Assembly: GCA_018398805.1 (NCBI GenBank)
Contig: JAGFBZ010001254.1
Coordinates: 620,001 to 684,000, forward strand
DNA from: Hirundichthys speculiger
Lineage: Eukaryota > Chordata > Actinopteri > Beloniformes > Exocoetidae
Length of the DNA stretch: 64,000 bases
Reading direction: 5' to 3'
In this document: in pieces, positions 13,601-25,646 of the stretch
How positions within the stretch are numbered: the stretch's first letter is position 1
Layout of the letters: every line of letters begins with the position of its first letter
The notes under the pieces: model-generated
The model's input: the letters and a program-made list of their open reading frames with translations, nothing else
Database searches by the model: none
What the model was told of the DNA's origin: nothing
Translations under genes and position numbers: made by a program

Positions 13601-16600
13601 CAGGGAAGACATTCTCATCTCCAGGCCAGACAGTCCTAAAGCCCCTCCCTGATCTGGATTTACAGCCGTACCTGTACTCTCTGCCGAAGACAATGAGAAA
13701 GTTTCACAAGCTTTTCAAATTTTGCGGTTCTGTTGAAGAAGTTGTCCCAAATCACGTGTTTAACGTCATCCTCACCATCCAACATAGGTCTGAAGGAGAG
13801 ATTACTAAGGAGGAAGGCAAACATGATATTCTGCTTTTGATCAACATCCTGAGATGGTTGTACAACAATCAGATATCTGTAGACACCAGTATGCATGTGC
13901 CGATTCTTTGTTACAAGGACCCAAGCAAGTTAGCAATGAAACCCATTCATGAATGTACCTACTGTGACATCAAAGTGGATGATTTGAATGACTTACTTGA
14001 AGATGCCTCAGAGCCAATCATATTGGTCCATGATGAGATCCCCATGAAAACCGCAGAGTGGCTAAAGGTTCCATGTTTGAGTACGAGGTTAATAAACCCA
14101 GAGAATCTTGGCTTTGAGCAGTCAGGTCAACAAGAACCTCTAACAGTGAGAATAAAGAATATCTTGGAAGAATATCCATCAGTAGCAGACATTTTTAAAG
14201 AGCTCCTCCAGAATGCTGATGATGCAAGTGCAACAGAGTGCAGTTTTCTCATTGATATGAGAAAAAACATTGACATTCGAGAGAATCTTCTTGACCCAGG
14301 CATGATTGTCTGCCATGGACCTTGTTTATGGTCTTTCAACAATGCTGTTTTCTCAGACACTGACTTTCTGAACATCACAAGGTTAGGTGGATCAGTGAAG
14401 AGATGTGAAGCAGACAAAGTTGGCAAGTTTGGCTTGGGTTTCAACTCTGTTTACCACATCACTGACATCCCTGTAATACTGAGCAGGGAATTCATGATTA
14501 TGTTTGATCCAAACATCAATCACATCAGCAAGCACATCAGAGACAGGTCTAATCCAGGCATAAAAATCAACTGGAGTAAACAACAGAAGAGGCTGAGAAA
14601 ATTCCCCAATCAGTTCAAACCTTTCATTAACGTCTTCAACTGCCAACTTCCTTTAGCTCAGGACTCACCATACAAATATGGTGGCACTCTGTTCAGACTC
14701 CCATTCAGGACAGAGCAAGAGGCGTCAGTGAGTGAAATCAGTAGTCTTTACTACAATACCACAGATATCTATTCTCTGGTTGATGAGTTCAGCATATGTG
14801 GCCATCGGTTCATTCTGTTCACTCAGCATGTTGGAAGTATGGTCTTGAAATACCTGAAATATGAGGAACCAAACCCGGCAGGAGCACAAGATGTTGTCAC
14901 AATCAACAAAAGTGTCTGGTCATCCAAAGCCTCATATGGACCTCTAAGTATCCTCAAATCTGCAGCAAAGGTTATGAAGAAAGTGGCAAGCACCAACAGG
15001 GTACCCGCTGATGTTCCCAAATCTGGCTGCATAATACGTGTGATGGTGGAGGAGTTCCATAATGTGTTCAAACGCATTGTTGATCTCCACTCCCCACTAT
15101 TCCGAGGTTCAGAGGAAGACCCTAACCAGTACTTTGAGATGGCAGCAAAAGGTATCCAGACAAGAAGACTCACAGATGAAATGCCACAGAAGGCAGTTGA
15201 GGTCACCAACTGGCTCATTTGCTCATGCATGGATGCAAGTGAAGCTCTCAAGTTTTCCCTCGGTGATAGTGGAAAAAGACTGGGCCTAGTGCCTTGTGGA
15301 GGGGTGGCTGTTCTTCTCTCAGAGGAAGAGAATCGCAAATGGACTGTGAAAGCAAACGTCACACCAATTGGAGAGGTGTTTTGTTATTTACCTCTCAGAA
15401 TTAAAACAGGCCTACCAGTCCATGTTAATGGGTGCTTTGCTGTCACTTCAAACCGCAAAGAGATTTGGAAAACTGACACCAAGGGACAGTGGAATTCGGT
15501 GTTCATGAGACATGTCATTGTACAGGCCTATTTAGCAGCACTCACAATGCTGCGTTCAATGGCTGAAAGCGGAGAACTGCTTGACTACAGCTACTACGCA
15601 GCATGGCCAGATCCTGGTCAGGTACATGATGACTTTACACTGATCAGCCAGGGGGTCTACCAAGAAATAGCCAAAGGGGGTGACAATGAGCAGGCAAAGT
15701 TTTTTTCAGATGGTAGCACTTGGGTGTCAATCAAATACGTCAGATTCCTTGATGATGCCTTACTCTGTCGGCCTGACATTGGTCCAGCTGCTTTCAAGAT
15801 ATTCTTGAAATATCTCAAGAAGAGTGGCTCTCAGAACCTTTGTGCTGTTGAGCTGCCTGACTGGGTGAAGGAGGGATTTGATGATGCTGGATGTAAAGGG
15901 AAATTATTGGAAAACACTCTGACTGAAAAGCAGTTTTTTGCAGAAGTCTTTTTCCCTCACATTCAAGAAATTGACAAAGAGCTCCGAGATCCCCTGATGC
16001 ATTATGTCTTGAATGAGAAACTAGAAGACTTTGCATCAATCCTCAGGATCACTCCTTGTATCCCATGCTCTGGCCCCAACAAGGAGCTGGTTTTGCCTTC
16101 CAAACTCATTCATCCAGAAGGAAGAGTTGCTAAACTCTACAATCCTGATGATGGAAGATTTCCTGAAGGGACTTCCAAAGACTATGTGAACCCTGTGTGT
16201 TTGGTGAAGCTAGTGCAGCTGGGCATGGTGAAAGATGATCTGTCCTGGGAAGATCTAATTGAGCGTGCTCACTCTGTCATTGAGCTTAATGAAAATGATC
16301 ATACAGCTGCATGCTTTCGTAGCAGTATACTGCTCAGTCTCATTGATGAGAAACTGAAGATGAAGGAACCAGGAGCAGCTGGACATTTGGAGACACTACA
16401 AGACATCAAGTTCCTCCCCTTTTTGACAAGGCCTGCAGGTTTCTCTTTACCATGGCACGGAAACAGCTTTTCACCAACAACAATGTTCTCTCCTCGAGAT
16501 CTCTTCACAACTGAACATCAGGACACTGTGTGTCTGATGAAGCCAATCCTGAATGAGAACTCTCCATCCTTCAAAGGTTGTGGGCCAATGTCATTGGCTG

Positions 16601-19600
16601 TGAAAGATGGTCTTGGTCTAATAAGAAAGCCCTCAGTTGTTCTGGTCATCAGTCAACTAAAGAAACTATCTCAGTCATTTGATGGTGTCACTCTGTATCA
16701 GGAAAACATAACAAATGCCTGTTACAAGTTCCTTCATGAGGAAATGCTGCAAGATGAAAATGCAAAAAGTCAAATAACTGAGGACTTGACAGCGTTTAAT
16801 TCAATCTTAGTGGAGAACACATATGTCAGTCCTGCCAAAGTTGCATTTCACCTGAATTTTGATGCAGCTCCCCATCTTTATCAGCTCCCTAATAAATACA
16901 GAAACAGCTGTCGTGAGCTTTTTGAAAATGTTGGTGTGCAGCCCAGCTTCTTGGTTGAGGATTTCTCTGCAGTTCTTGAAACTGTGAAGCAAGAGTGTGG
17001 GCGAAGACCACTGACAGAGGAAAATTTCCAGTTGTGTCGCAGAATCATTAGTGAAGGAATATGGAGTTTGATACGAGATAAGAACCAAGAGTACTGCCGA
17101 GCAAATTATGGGTTGATTCTGTTACCAGACTCTAATCTTACATTGCAGCCATCAAAATCTCTGTGCTACAATGACTGCCCTTGGATCAAAGTCAGAGACT
17201 CTTCTGTGAAATACTGTCATGGTGACATTCCAAGAGAAGTTGCTGTGAAACTAGGAGCAATTCCAAAACGTCACAAAGCGTTGGAGAGATATGCCTCGAA
17301 TGTCTGCTTTTCCCCACTTGGTAGTGAGTTTGGACAGAAAGAAAAACTCACAAGCAGAATTAAAAGCATTCTCAATGCTTATCCATCAGAGAAGGAAATG
17401 CTAAAAGAACTGCTTCAAAATGCAGATGATGCCAAAGCTACAGAAATATACTTTGTATTTGATTCAAGGACACATCCCACAGACAGAATATTTGATGATA
17501 AATGGATCCCAATGCAAGGTCCTGCCCTCTGTGTGTATAACAATCAACCATTTACAGAGGATGACATCCGAGGTATTCAGAACCTGGGAAGAGGAACAAA
17601 AGAAGCCAATCCAGGAAAAACTGGTCAATATGGCATAGGATTCAACTCTGTCTATCACATCACTGACTGCCCTTCCTTCATTTCAAACAATGACATTCTA
17701 TGCATCTTTGATCCACATGCGCAATATGCACCTGGAGCTACATCTGTAAGTCCTGGAAGAATGTTCAGAGATTTGGACTCTGACTTTAGATCCCAGTTTT
17801 CAGATGTTCTGAATCTCTACTTGGGAGCTCATTTTAAGTTGGAACGCAGCACAATGTTCAGATTCCCCATCCGTTCCCCAGAGATGGCAAAGACATCAGA
17901 GATCAGTTCTGTTCCTGCTTCTGATAGAATGGTGCAGAACCTCCTGGATAAGCTCAAAACGGATGGTGCAGAGCTTCTCATGTTCCTCAACCATATGGAG
18001 AAAATCTCAATCTGTGAAATTGATCATTCATCTGGGGATCTTAAAGTGCTCTATTCGGTTACAGCCAAAATATCAGATGGTGATCGGCTAAAACGCAAAC
18101 AGTTTCATGCCTCTGTCATCGATAGTGTCATCAAAAAGAAGCAGCTCACTGCTATCCCAGTCCAACAGATAACCTACACAATGGACATAGAGGATACTGA
18201 TAGAAATTTGACCACATGGATGATCTGCAACAGATCTGGCTTTTCTAACATTGAAAATGTGTCCAAAAGTGTGATCTCAGCTCACAAAAATGAAGATATA
18301 ACTCTTTTTCCACGTGGTGGTGTGGCTGCATGTGTGAGCCACAACTACAAAAAACCCCACAGAGCCTTCTGCTTCCTGCCCCTTTCACTGGAGACTGGCT
18401 TGCCTTTTCATGTCAACGGGCATTTTGCCCTAGACTCGGCTAGAAGAAACTTGTGGAGAGATGACAATGGAGTAGGAGTAAGGAGTGACTGGAATAACAA
18501 TTTGATGACATCCCTCATAGCCCCTGCTTTTGTCGAACTGCTGATTCAGCTGAAGCGCAGATACTTTCCAGGTCCAGATCCCACCATGACTATAATACAG
18601 GGAACACCGCTTCATGTTGTTAAGGACAGTTTGCGGAAATATCTGTTCTTCTTCCCAGCCAACAGGCTTGACATACAGCCAGATTGGTACTGCCTGGTCA
18701 AAGCAGTGTACAACTGTATCCATGGTGATCTGAAGCGTTTGCTCCCTGTTGTCAGAGCAGCACAGATGGACAATTCTGAGATGCACTCTGTCATTTACAT
18801 TTCATGGGTGAATACATCCGTTACACACAAAGGCAGACCCTTTTTTGATAATCTGCTGCAAGATGAACTTCAGCACTTGAAAAATACAGAGTACAACATC
18901 ACATCAAGAAAGTCTGTGGCAGAGAATGTGTACAGACTGAAAGCTTTACTTCTGGATATTGGTTTCAACCTGGTTCACAGCTGTGATGAGACAGCAAACA
19001 TTTACTTCTGTTTGGAAGATGCAGGGATTCCAGTAAGCTATGTAACACCAAGCGATGTCCGCAACTTTCTTCACACTTTCTCATCACCAGACACTTTATG
19101 CCATGTTGGAAAACTCCCCTGCCGTCTCCAGCAGTCCAACTATAAACTGCTCCATAACCTGAAACTTGTTGTCGACTACTGTTTCAAAGACATAGAAGTG
19201 GATGAGGTCAAAATCGAGGGATTGCCTCTGTTAGTAACAATGGACAATATGCTTCAGGTGTTTGATGCAAAGAGACCAAAGTTTCTGACACAACATCATG
19301 AACTAATCCCATCAAGAAAAGAAATGTTCATGAACACCTTATACATGAAGTACAACGGCATCCTGTTGAATGCTGGAGCTGCAAAGAACTTTGACATCAC
19401 CAGCTTTGGTGACTTGCTGGGCTCTGTTCTTCCAAGAGAATATCGAACAAGGACCCCTGTAAAATGGAGGGATACCTTTGCAAGTGAATCTTGGCTGAAG
19501 AATGTGTGGAACTTCATCAGTGAGAATGTGGCTACTAAGGAAGATCAAGTGGACATCAAACTCAGCTTTGACATTGTGCTTGAGATTCTGAAAGATTGGG

Positions 19601-22600
19601 CTTTGCTCCCTGGCATCAAATTTATGGCAAGAGAGAAACTTGTTGTCCCAGATCATGATGTGCTACTACCTCTATGCCTGATGAACGTTGCCATTTTTCC
19701 ACAAGGCCAAAATGACAAGGTCTTTCACACCCTAATGAAAGCCGGATGCATCCAACTTGCAGTGAACAAAATCTCCCTCAAAGAGAATCAAATCGTGTCT
19801 TCTTTGGCACAACACACAGCAAACATAGAAAATCCATCAAGTATTCTCAAAGCCGTGGAGTACATGATCCAGACATCTGCATTCAAAACAGCAAACCTGA
19901 CTGACAAGGATTTTGAAGCTCTTCTTTTGTATTTCAACTGTAACCTTGCCAGCCTCTCACAAGAAGATGCACAGAGCCTTAAACTCCTCCCATGCTTCAA
20001 GTCAGTTAGTGGGAGATACATCAGCATTGCAAGCTATGGGGCAAACTATGTCCTTGGCAAAAGTATTCCAACTACAGACATAGAGAAATGGGCTCACACA
20101 CCCTCTGCCTCCTTTCTTGCTGACAGCCCACAGCTGAAAGAACTGTACACCTTTCTTGGCTGCATACCAATAGATGACCTTGAAATCTACCTTCATCACC
20201 TGCTGCCAAAGTTTGATACCCTTTCCAATGATGCCAAAGTTGAACATGTTGTCTATTTGAAGGACAGACTTATGTCAATTGAAGAACCTTGTAAGATGAA
20301 GGATCAGCTCTATGAGAAACTGGAGGGACTGTCATTCATTTATGACTATTCCAAACAGACTAAGGCCAACCAAGTTTTTCTATGATGAGACAGTGAAAGT
20401 GTTTGAAGTTATGTTACCCCCAAAGTCATTCATACCAAGTGACTTTTTTAAGAAAGTGGAGCAAATGACAAAACCCAAGAATGGGACATTGTTGATGACC
20501 TCATGGATAACCTTTCTGAGACATATTGGTCTCAAGCATGAGGTTTTGCAGCAACAAGTTCTTCAGTTTGCAAAAGAAGTCAGCATCAAAGCCCAAACAG
20601 AGAGTTGGACCAAAGAAAAAGTGCAAACCATTGTCGAAGTCCTCTTAAACCACATTTTCAAAGAGAGAACAGATCTTTTTCAGGGAACATTTCTCAAGGA
20701 GCTCTCAATGATACAATTTCTGTGCCCTGAGAGAGCTCCTAAAGAACTCATCAAACTTCATACCCAGTACCAAGAGATGAGTGGCACGCTGCCTCTGATA
20801 CGTTTCAGTGGGTCTCAAGTAAACCCAAAATTTAAGCAGACAGACATTATTCACCTGCTTTGGACTTCCTGCCCAATCCTACCTGAGAAAGCTACACCTT
20901 CAAGCATAACGGACCAGGATGACAGCACTCTTACAGGGCAGGAACAACTTGACCAAGTGCTGAACATGTTGGGTGTCAACTTGGACCCACCACTGGAGAA
21001 AGTTATAAGCAACTGCAAGAACATCTGCAACATATCCAACCCAGATGATGAAATGGTGAAAACCAGGAATAAGGTTTTAAGATCCACATATGAGTTCCTC
21101 AATGCAGATAAACGAGATTTCCGTTATCAGCTCCGTGGGGTGGCTTTTGTCATGGTTGAAGATGGCTGGAAACTGTTAAAACCTGAGGAAGTGGTCATCA
21201 ATTTGGATAATGAATCTGACTTCAAACCATATTTGTACAAATTACCTCTAGAACTTGGTACCTTCCATCAACTTTTCAAACTTCTTGGCACAGAAGACAT
21301 TGTGTCAACCAAACAATATGTTGAAGTGCTATGGAGAATTTACAGAAATTCAGAGGGAAAGCAACTGGACCCAAATGAAATGAGAACCGTGAAAAGGGTT
21401 GTTTCAGGATTGTTCAAATCTCTTCACAATGATCCAGTGGAAATTCGCAAAGATCTTGAGAATCTTAGAGATTTAATATTTTACCTGCCAAGCCATGATG
21501 GTAGACTAGCAAAATCCAACATCTTGGTGTTTGATGATGCCCCACACTATAAGAGCAGAATTCAGGGTAATGTTGGGGTTCAAATGCTCGTGGACATGAG
21601 CCAGTGTTATCTTGGAAAAGATCATGCCTTTCATACAAAGCTCATCATGCTACTTCCACAGAAATTAAGGCCTAGACTCTTGAGTAGCATTCTTGAGGAG
21701 CAGCTTGATGAGGATTCTCCAAAAATGTGTCAGTTTGGAGCACTTTGTTCTCTACAAGGTCGCCTTCAGTTGCTGCTGTCATCAGAGCAGTTCATCACAG
21801 GTTTGATCAGAATAATGAAACATGAGAATGAAAATGCTTACCTCGTAAATGAAGAAAAAGCCATACGTCTTTGTAAAGCTCTTTGTGAGGGACTAAAAGT
21901 GTCTTGTTTTGAGAAACTCCAGACAACTTTGAGGGTTAAAGGATGCAGTCCCATCCCACATAGTCGCAGTGAAACACTTGCCTTCCTGAAGAGATATGGA
22001 TCAGCTGTGATTCATCTCTACATCCAGCATTCAGATAGCAAAGACATAAACTTTCTTCTGGCACTCGCAATGACTCTTAAGTCTGCTACAGACAATTTGA
22101 TTTCTGACACATCTTATCTGATTGCCATGTTGGGTTGCAATGACATCTACAGAATCACAGAGAAGTTGGACAACCTTGGTGTTAAGTATGACTCAACGGA
22201 GCCCTCAAAACTTGAGCTACCCCTCCCTGGAACTCCAATACCAGCTGAGATACACCACACACTGCTCATGGATCCAATGAATGTATTCTATCCTGGGGAG
22301 TATGTGGGCTACCTAGTAGACTCTGAAGGTGGAGACATATATGGGTCCTATCAACCCACATATACATACGCCATCATCGTTCAAGAAGTAGAAAGGGAAG
22401 AGGAGGAAAACACAAGTTTCCTTGGGAAATGCTTCCAGATCGATATTGGTTATAGTGAGTACAAAATAGTCAGTTCCCTCGATTTGTACAAATTCTCAAG
22501 GCAAGATGAAAGCTCTCATGTCAGAGAAACTGGTGCACCATCAACCCCTATGAGCACAGACAATCGTTCCACTGGCCTGCGAATGATCCCACCTCTTTTT

Positions 22601-23500
22601 TCTGCCAAAGAAAACCTCCGGCCTCCTCCTCAAAAACAGTCTCCAAAAAAAATAAAGCTTCATGCATTGCCTGAGATTCTGAAGGAAGTGACATCAGTAA
22701 TCGAACAAGCTTGGAAACTTCCTGAATCAGAGAGAAAAAAGATAATCCGTCGGTTGTATCTCAAGTGGCATCCAGACAAAAATGCAGAGAATCTGGACAT
22801 TGCAACAGAAGTGTTCAAGCACTTACAGAATGAGATCAACAGGATGGAGAAACAGTCTTTGACTGATCAGCAAAACGCAGACAGGACTTCCAGGAGATCC
22901 TACTCCACATCATCGAGCCGATTCCAATCAGAGAAGTTCTCATTTCAAAGGTTTTATTCATCATGGAACCAAGAAGCAACCAGTCACAAGTCAGAAAGGC
23001 AACAGTTCAGGGAACAGTACACAAGCTATGCAGGGTCATCGCACTCTCACCGTTTCTTTGTACCCCCAACCTTCAAGACTGTTGGAAACCCTGTGGAAGC
23101 TCGCAGGTGGCTGAGACAAGCCAGAGCAAACTACTCCGCTGCTCGCAATGACCTCCATAAAAATGCTAATGAGTGGGTTTGTTTCAAGTGCTACCTGGCC
23201 ACAAAACTTGCACTGATAGCTGCTGACTATGCAGTCAGAGGAAAGTCTGATAAAGATGTGAAACCAACTGCTCTGGCTCAAAAGGTGGAGGAGTACAGCT
23301 CCCAGTTAGGAGGCCTCTCCAGTGACGTTCAGATCCTGGAAGGATATGGTGTGGACAGCCTAAGAACTCGCTATCCTGATCTCCTGCCATTTCCACAGAT
23401 TCCCAATGACAGATACACATCTGAGGTGGCGATGAGAGTGATGGAGTGTACTGCAAGGATTATCATAAAGCTTGAAACATTTGTGCAGCAAAAAATATGA
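1634..23500 (+). CDS. sacs: Sacsin (giant HSP90-like/J-domain co-chaperone), 5'-incomplete, one frameshift
   Basis: Sacsin is a very large cytosolic chaperone-like protein linked to HSP70 function, neurofilament handling and mitochondria; its loss causes ARSACS in humans. Coding exons seen: 1634-1724, 1803-1888, 2236-2347, 4716-4862, 5029-6514, 7559-7650 and 11948-23500, all with GT-AG borders and matching phases. They encode about 4520 residues (human 4579), so only about 60 N-terminal residues are missing. Order: tail of the UBL domain (exon 1634); three HSP90-type ATPase-like sacsin repeats, marked by QNA(E/D)DA motifs at 2236, 14200 and 17407 and [14 protein letters not shown] motifs at 4820, 14422 and 17623; a J domain with intact HPD at 22769-22777; a C-terminal HEPN domain from about 23093. 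The long last exon is typical of vertebrate sacs. One extra base near 20353-20355 breaks the frame; both sides remain highly conserved, so I treat it as one gene. Downstream neighbour sgcg is the expected partner. Confidence 0.96.
2405..2760 (+). mobile_element. Tc1/mariner-like transposon fragment
   Basis: Lies in the sacs intron 2348-4715. It opens with a fish Tc1-type terminal sequence (ACTATATTGCCAAAAGTATT) and then encodes a degenerate transposase N-terminus ([21 protein letters not shown]) with a helix-turn-helix-like region. Stops and the lack of a 3' end show it is a dead, truncated copy. DNA from about 2760 to 3170 contains further AT-rich transposon-like sequence with repeated TATCGTA motifs near 3095-3150. 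Confidence 0.75.
3170..4200 (-). mobile_element. 3' end of a CR1/L2-type LINE (reverse transcriptase C-terminus and tail)
   Basis: On the minus strand an open frame of about 224 codons (4200-3526) matches the C-terminal part of fish non-LTR reverse transcriptases ([59 protein letters not shown]). It is followed by a 3' untranslated region ending in GGGGATCAATAAAGTAT and then a short tandem ATTCT tail (3175-3216 on the plus strand). The endonuclease and RT core are absent: a 5'-truncated copy, in sacs intron 2348-4715. Exact clade (L2, Rex1 or relative) is uncertain. Confidence 0.85.
4203..4690. mobile_element. SINE/LINE-tail-like fish repeat
   Basis: Contains the tail-type segment 'tatttatatagcaattt' and 'gcaaagtgctttacaaag', common to dispersed fish retroposons, followed by a GC-richer body (about 4390-4620). 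It abuts the LINE remnant and ends just before the sacs exon at 4716. Family not determined. Confidence 0.45.
6620..7245 (-). mobile_element. LINE remnant (minus strand) in a sacs intron
   Basis: On the minus strand, about 7130-7020 encodes a degenerate LINE reverse-transcriptase C-terminus ([20 protein letters not shown] and an RIGEAS-like motif follows). The adjacent GC-rich block 6620-6960 resembles the non-coding part of the same common fish repeat. It fills most of the 6515-7558 intron. No intact frame remains. Confidence 0.65.
7836..8250 (+). mobile_element. tRNA-headed fish SINE, interrupted by a LINE tail
   Basis: Starts with an A-box/B-box head (GGTTAGCACTGTTG near 7857 and GGTTTGAACC near 7894), continues with the widespread fish body ('gtggagtttgcatgttctcc', 'gggtttcctccgggtactcc', 'ataggctccagcagatccc') and ends in a GGATGG tail. 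A separate LINE tail at about 8003-8052 is inserted in it. It lies in sacs intron 7651-11947. Confidence 0.75.
8003..8052 (+). mobile_element. Very short LINE 3'-tail insertion
   Basis: The segment with GGGGATCAATAAAGTAT and a TTGAAT-rich end interrupts the SINE body between 'aaagacatgc' and 'gtcaggttaa'. It is the same 3' tail as the LINE at 3170-4200, here a 5'-truncated copy of about 50 bp. Confidence 0.6.
8591..8885 (+). mobile_element. tRNA-derived SINE
   Basis: A tRNA-like head carries an A box (TAGCTTAGTTGGTAGAGC, from about 8600) and a B box (GGCGGTTTGATCCC, 8641-8654). The common fish SINE body ('gtccttgggcaagacactga') and a 3' part with 'gagaaagcggtgtag' follow. It is not a functional tRNA gene: no cloverleaf closes around it and the body continues. 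Located in sacs intron 7651-11947. Confidence 0.75.
9840..11241. mobile_element. Tc1/mariner-type DNA transposon, degenerate, with TA target duplication
   Basis: Terminal inverted repeats TTGAACACACCC at the left and GCGTGTGTTCAA at the right are each flanked by TA, as expected for Tc1/mariner insertion. The interior reads as a degraded transposase on the minus strand and has no usable frame. A separate hAT-like MITE at 10275-10485 is nested in it. The element sits in the large sacs intron 7651-11947. Confidence 0.7.
10275..10485. mobile_element. hAT-like MITE nested in a Tc1-type element
   Basis: Ends are near-perfect inverted repeats (CAGGGGTGGGCAAATCCAGT and, reverse complemented from the right end, CAGGAGTGGGCAATCCCAGT). 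Flanking 8-mers TGATTGAG and TGATAGAA match at 6 of 8 positions, consistent with an eroded 8-bp hAT duplication. At 211 bp it has no coding capacity. Confidence 0.75.
20350..20372 (+). other. sacs: Single-base frameshift inside the sacs giant exon
   Basis: The reading frame open from 11948 runs into a stop at 20383-20385, while the conserved sacsin sequence continues in another frame from about 20356 to 23500. Compared with the vertebrate family, spacing is restored exactly if one A of the AAA run at 20353-20355 is discounted. The giant exon length (11553 nt) is also one base more than its entry and stop phases allow. Confidence 0.85.
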
Positions 23501-24800
23501 TCCTATTATTATAAAAGAGTGTACATTGATCCTCAGTGGAATCAAGGACATGTGTGCAATACAGATTATAAAATATCCTGCTGGCAGCTTATGGTACATA
23601 TGCAGATTCTGTCTGTGATCTTGGGGATTTTGCCCATGCACAGTAAATAAATGTATGGCTCCAATAACATGTTAGGCCGCATTTCTGCATATGCTGTACA
23701 TACAGACGCCTCAGCAATGTTTTCTTTACCAAAGTCCCTATGTTGACTGTATTTGCTCTAAGTTAGATTAAAACATGCTGCTTTTTTTACTTTATCTTTT
23801 ATATTTAAAAAAAGAATAAATTAATTAATATATTTTCTTGCTACAGAAAACCAGTTGAGTGTACTTAAAGGAGACACTTATAAATTAGATTTACTCTGTC
23901 AAATGCTCTCATACAATTTGTCCTATTTTGCAAAAGATGTGAGTCAAGAAAATACAATCATGTTTGTAAATGTTCCTTTTTGTACTTTTCAGGTTGTTTT
24001 CCACATAATTTCTGTAAATGTTTTACATTTCCTGTAACATAGCCCATCACTTGTTTATGGACAATGCACTTTTTTGAAACTCCTCATGTATTTGCATTTG
24101 CACTTGTGTTGCGCTAGTCACTCCAGAGTCCAACTGTGAAAAGAAACACTTGATATTAATTTAAACTCAGTTTTTAATTTTTTTTTCTTTTTTCATTCTC
24201 TATTAAGGATGTTTTTGCATCATTGACTGTTCATGTGAACCTGTACATGTACTTGTATTCAAGTGTCTTGACTTGGGTTATTTTTAATTTTTTTGGAAAG
24301 GACAGTCACAGCTGTGCTTTCTTGTTACTACTATCTGTTACTTCTTTTTTTTTTCCTGGTCAAGATTCCTCACTAGGATATTGTGATAAAGTGTCATACA
24401 GTGTAGAGCCTTTAATCTGGGAACAACCCCAACATGTAAGCTTTGCCAGCTTGAAACCACATCCATAGTTTTTAATATTGGAACTTTTCTGGTTTAAGGA
24501 GAGTAGGAAAGCACCAAATTTTGGTGCTTGTGTGTTTTTACTGCATTACCTTAACCTTAATTTACCTTTGATTTGAATTACTAAAGACGCACACTGACCA
24601 CATACTGTACATGCCATTAACAGTGAAATTTAATTGGTTTAAATAACTCTTCCTGGTATCTGTTGTCTTATACATCCCTCAAGCTTGAGGAAACTAAGTG
24701 GAGTTTATCTTCTTGGATATTATACATGTTCATGTACACTGTGCCATAGCAAGGCCTAATAAATTCCCCTTAAATAAACTGGGTCAGTTTGTGTTTTTAG
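23501..24800 (+). other. sacs: sacs 3' UTR and poly(A) signals
   Basis: AATAAA occurs 146 bp after the sacs stop (23646-23651) and again at 24758-24763, closely followed by another at about 24773. Either could end the transcript; the shorter is the simplest call. The stretch has no gene. From 24800 to 25640 lies AT-rich intergenic DNA between two convergent genes, with T-rich tracts near 25327-25366. Confidence 0.55.
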
Positions 24801-25640
24801 ATTTATGATTACCTTCTTTAGAAAATTATTGTATTTGTATAGCAAATAATTATACAAATACAATTTTGTTTGGCAAATCGCGAAAAAAGAGATACTCTAA
24901 TCTGTTTTGACAAAAAAAGCTAAATGTTGGAATGATTCTATTTTTAGGGTTTTCCTTTAGCTGCTCATCTCAGCAAACATTGTTCCATCCAATCACCAGT
25001 TCCAGCAGATGGGGGGGATGAGAGGAGGAGGAGGGTTGAGAGTCCATGATGGGGATGTGTTTTATCTGGAAGCACTGGAGGGAGGAGCTAGCTTGGGATG
25101 TGTTTTAATGTTTTCCTTCAAATATCAACAGATGTGATGTCCACGAGAAATGGCTTACCTGGTCTTAAGGCATTCAAAAACAGATTTGTAGGTATGAGGT
25201 CACTTGCAATTTGAATAATCTCAAGTAGAAATTTAAAAAAAATTTGCCATGTATGCACACAATATCTCAATATGATATTGTCTACAGAACTCATTGTGAC
25301 CTGTCGAATAACAGCAGAAATGCTGTTTTTTTTTGTTTTTTTTTTTGTTTTTTGTTTTTTTTTGAGGAAAATCAGTTTTGTGTAGCTGCCAAACATCAGC
25401 ACTAGAGTGCACCCTAGTCTTAAACTGAAAGATCCAAAGTGTATCCCCATTCCCCTGATGGATTCATTATTCACTGGAAAATCAGTAAAATGACAAAAAA
25501 CTTTTTTGCAATACAATAACTGAAGTGACCGTGATTTGGAGCAGTTTTTTTCATAATACAACATGATAGAACTCTTCAGAAAAACAATTATGTATTAGCC
25601 AAAATTAATTGCAATGAGAGACACTGCAAGAATAAAACCG

Positions 25641-25646
25641 TTTATT
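25641..25646 (-). terminator. sgcg: sgcg poly(A) signal
   Basis: AATAAA on the minus strand (TTTATT on plus), about 1.2 kb beyond the sgcg stop at 26860-26862. The 25647-26859 interval would be the sgcg 3' UTR and holds only AT-rich sequence with short homopolymers. Confidence 0.55.

Noticed and set aside
14823..15362. Long open frame on the minus strand within the sacs exon
   Set aside because: It is antisense to strongly conserved sacsin coding sequence and has no family resemblance; a shadow frame.
20350..20372. Programmed ribosomal frameshifting in sacs
   Set aside because: No slippery heptamer with a downstream structure was seen, and three other genes in the window show the same kind of one-base insertion.
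20312..23500. A separate gene downstream of sacs
   Set aside because: Its sequence is the C-terminal part of sacsin (XPCB-like, J and HEPN regions) and follows without gap. A single extra base explains the split.
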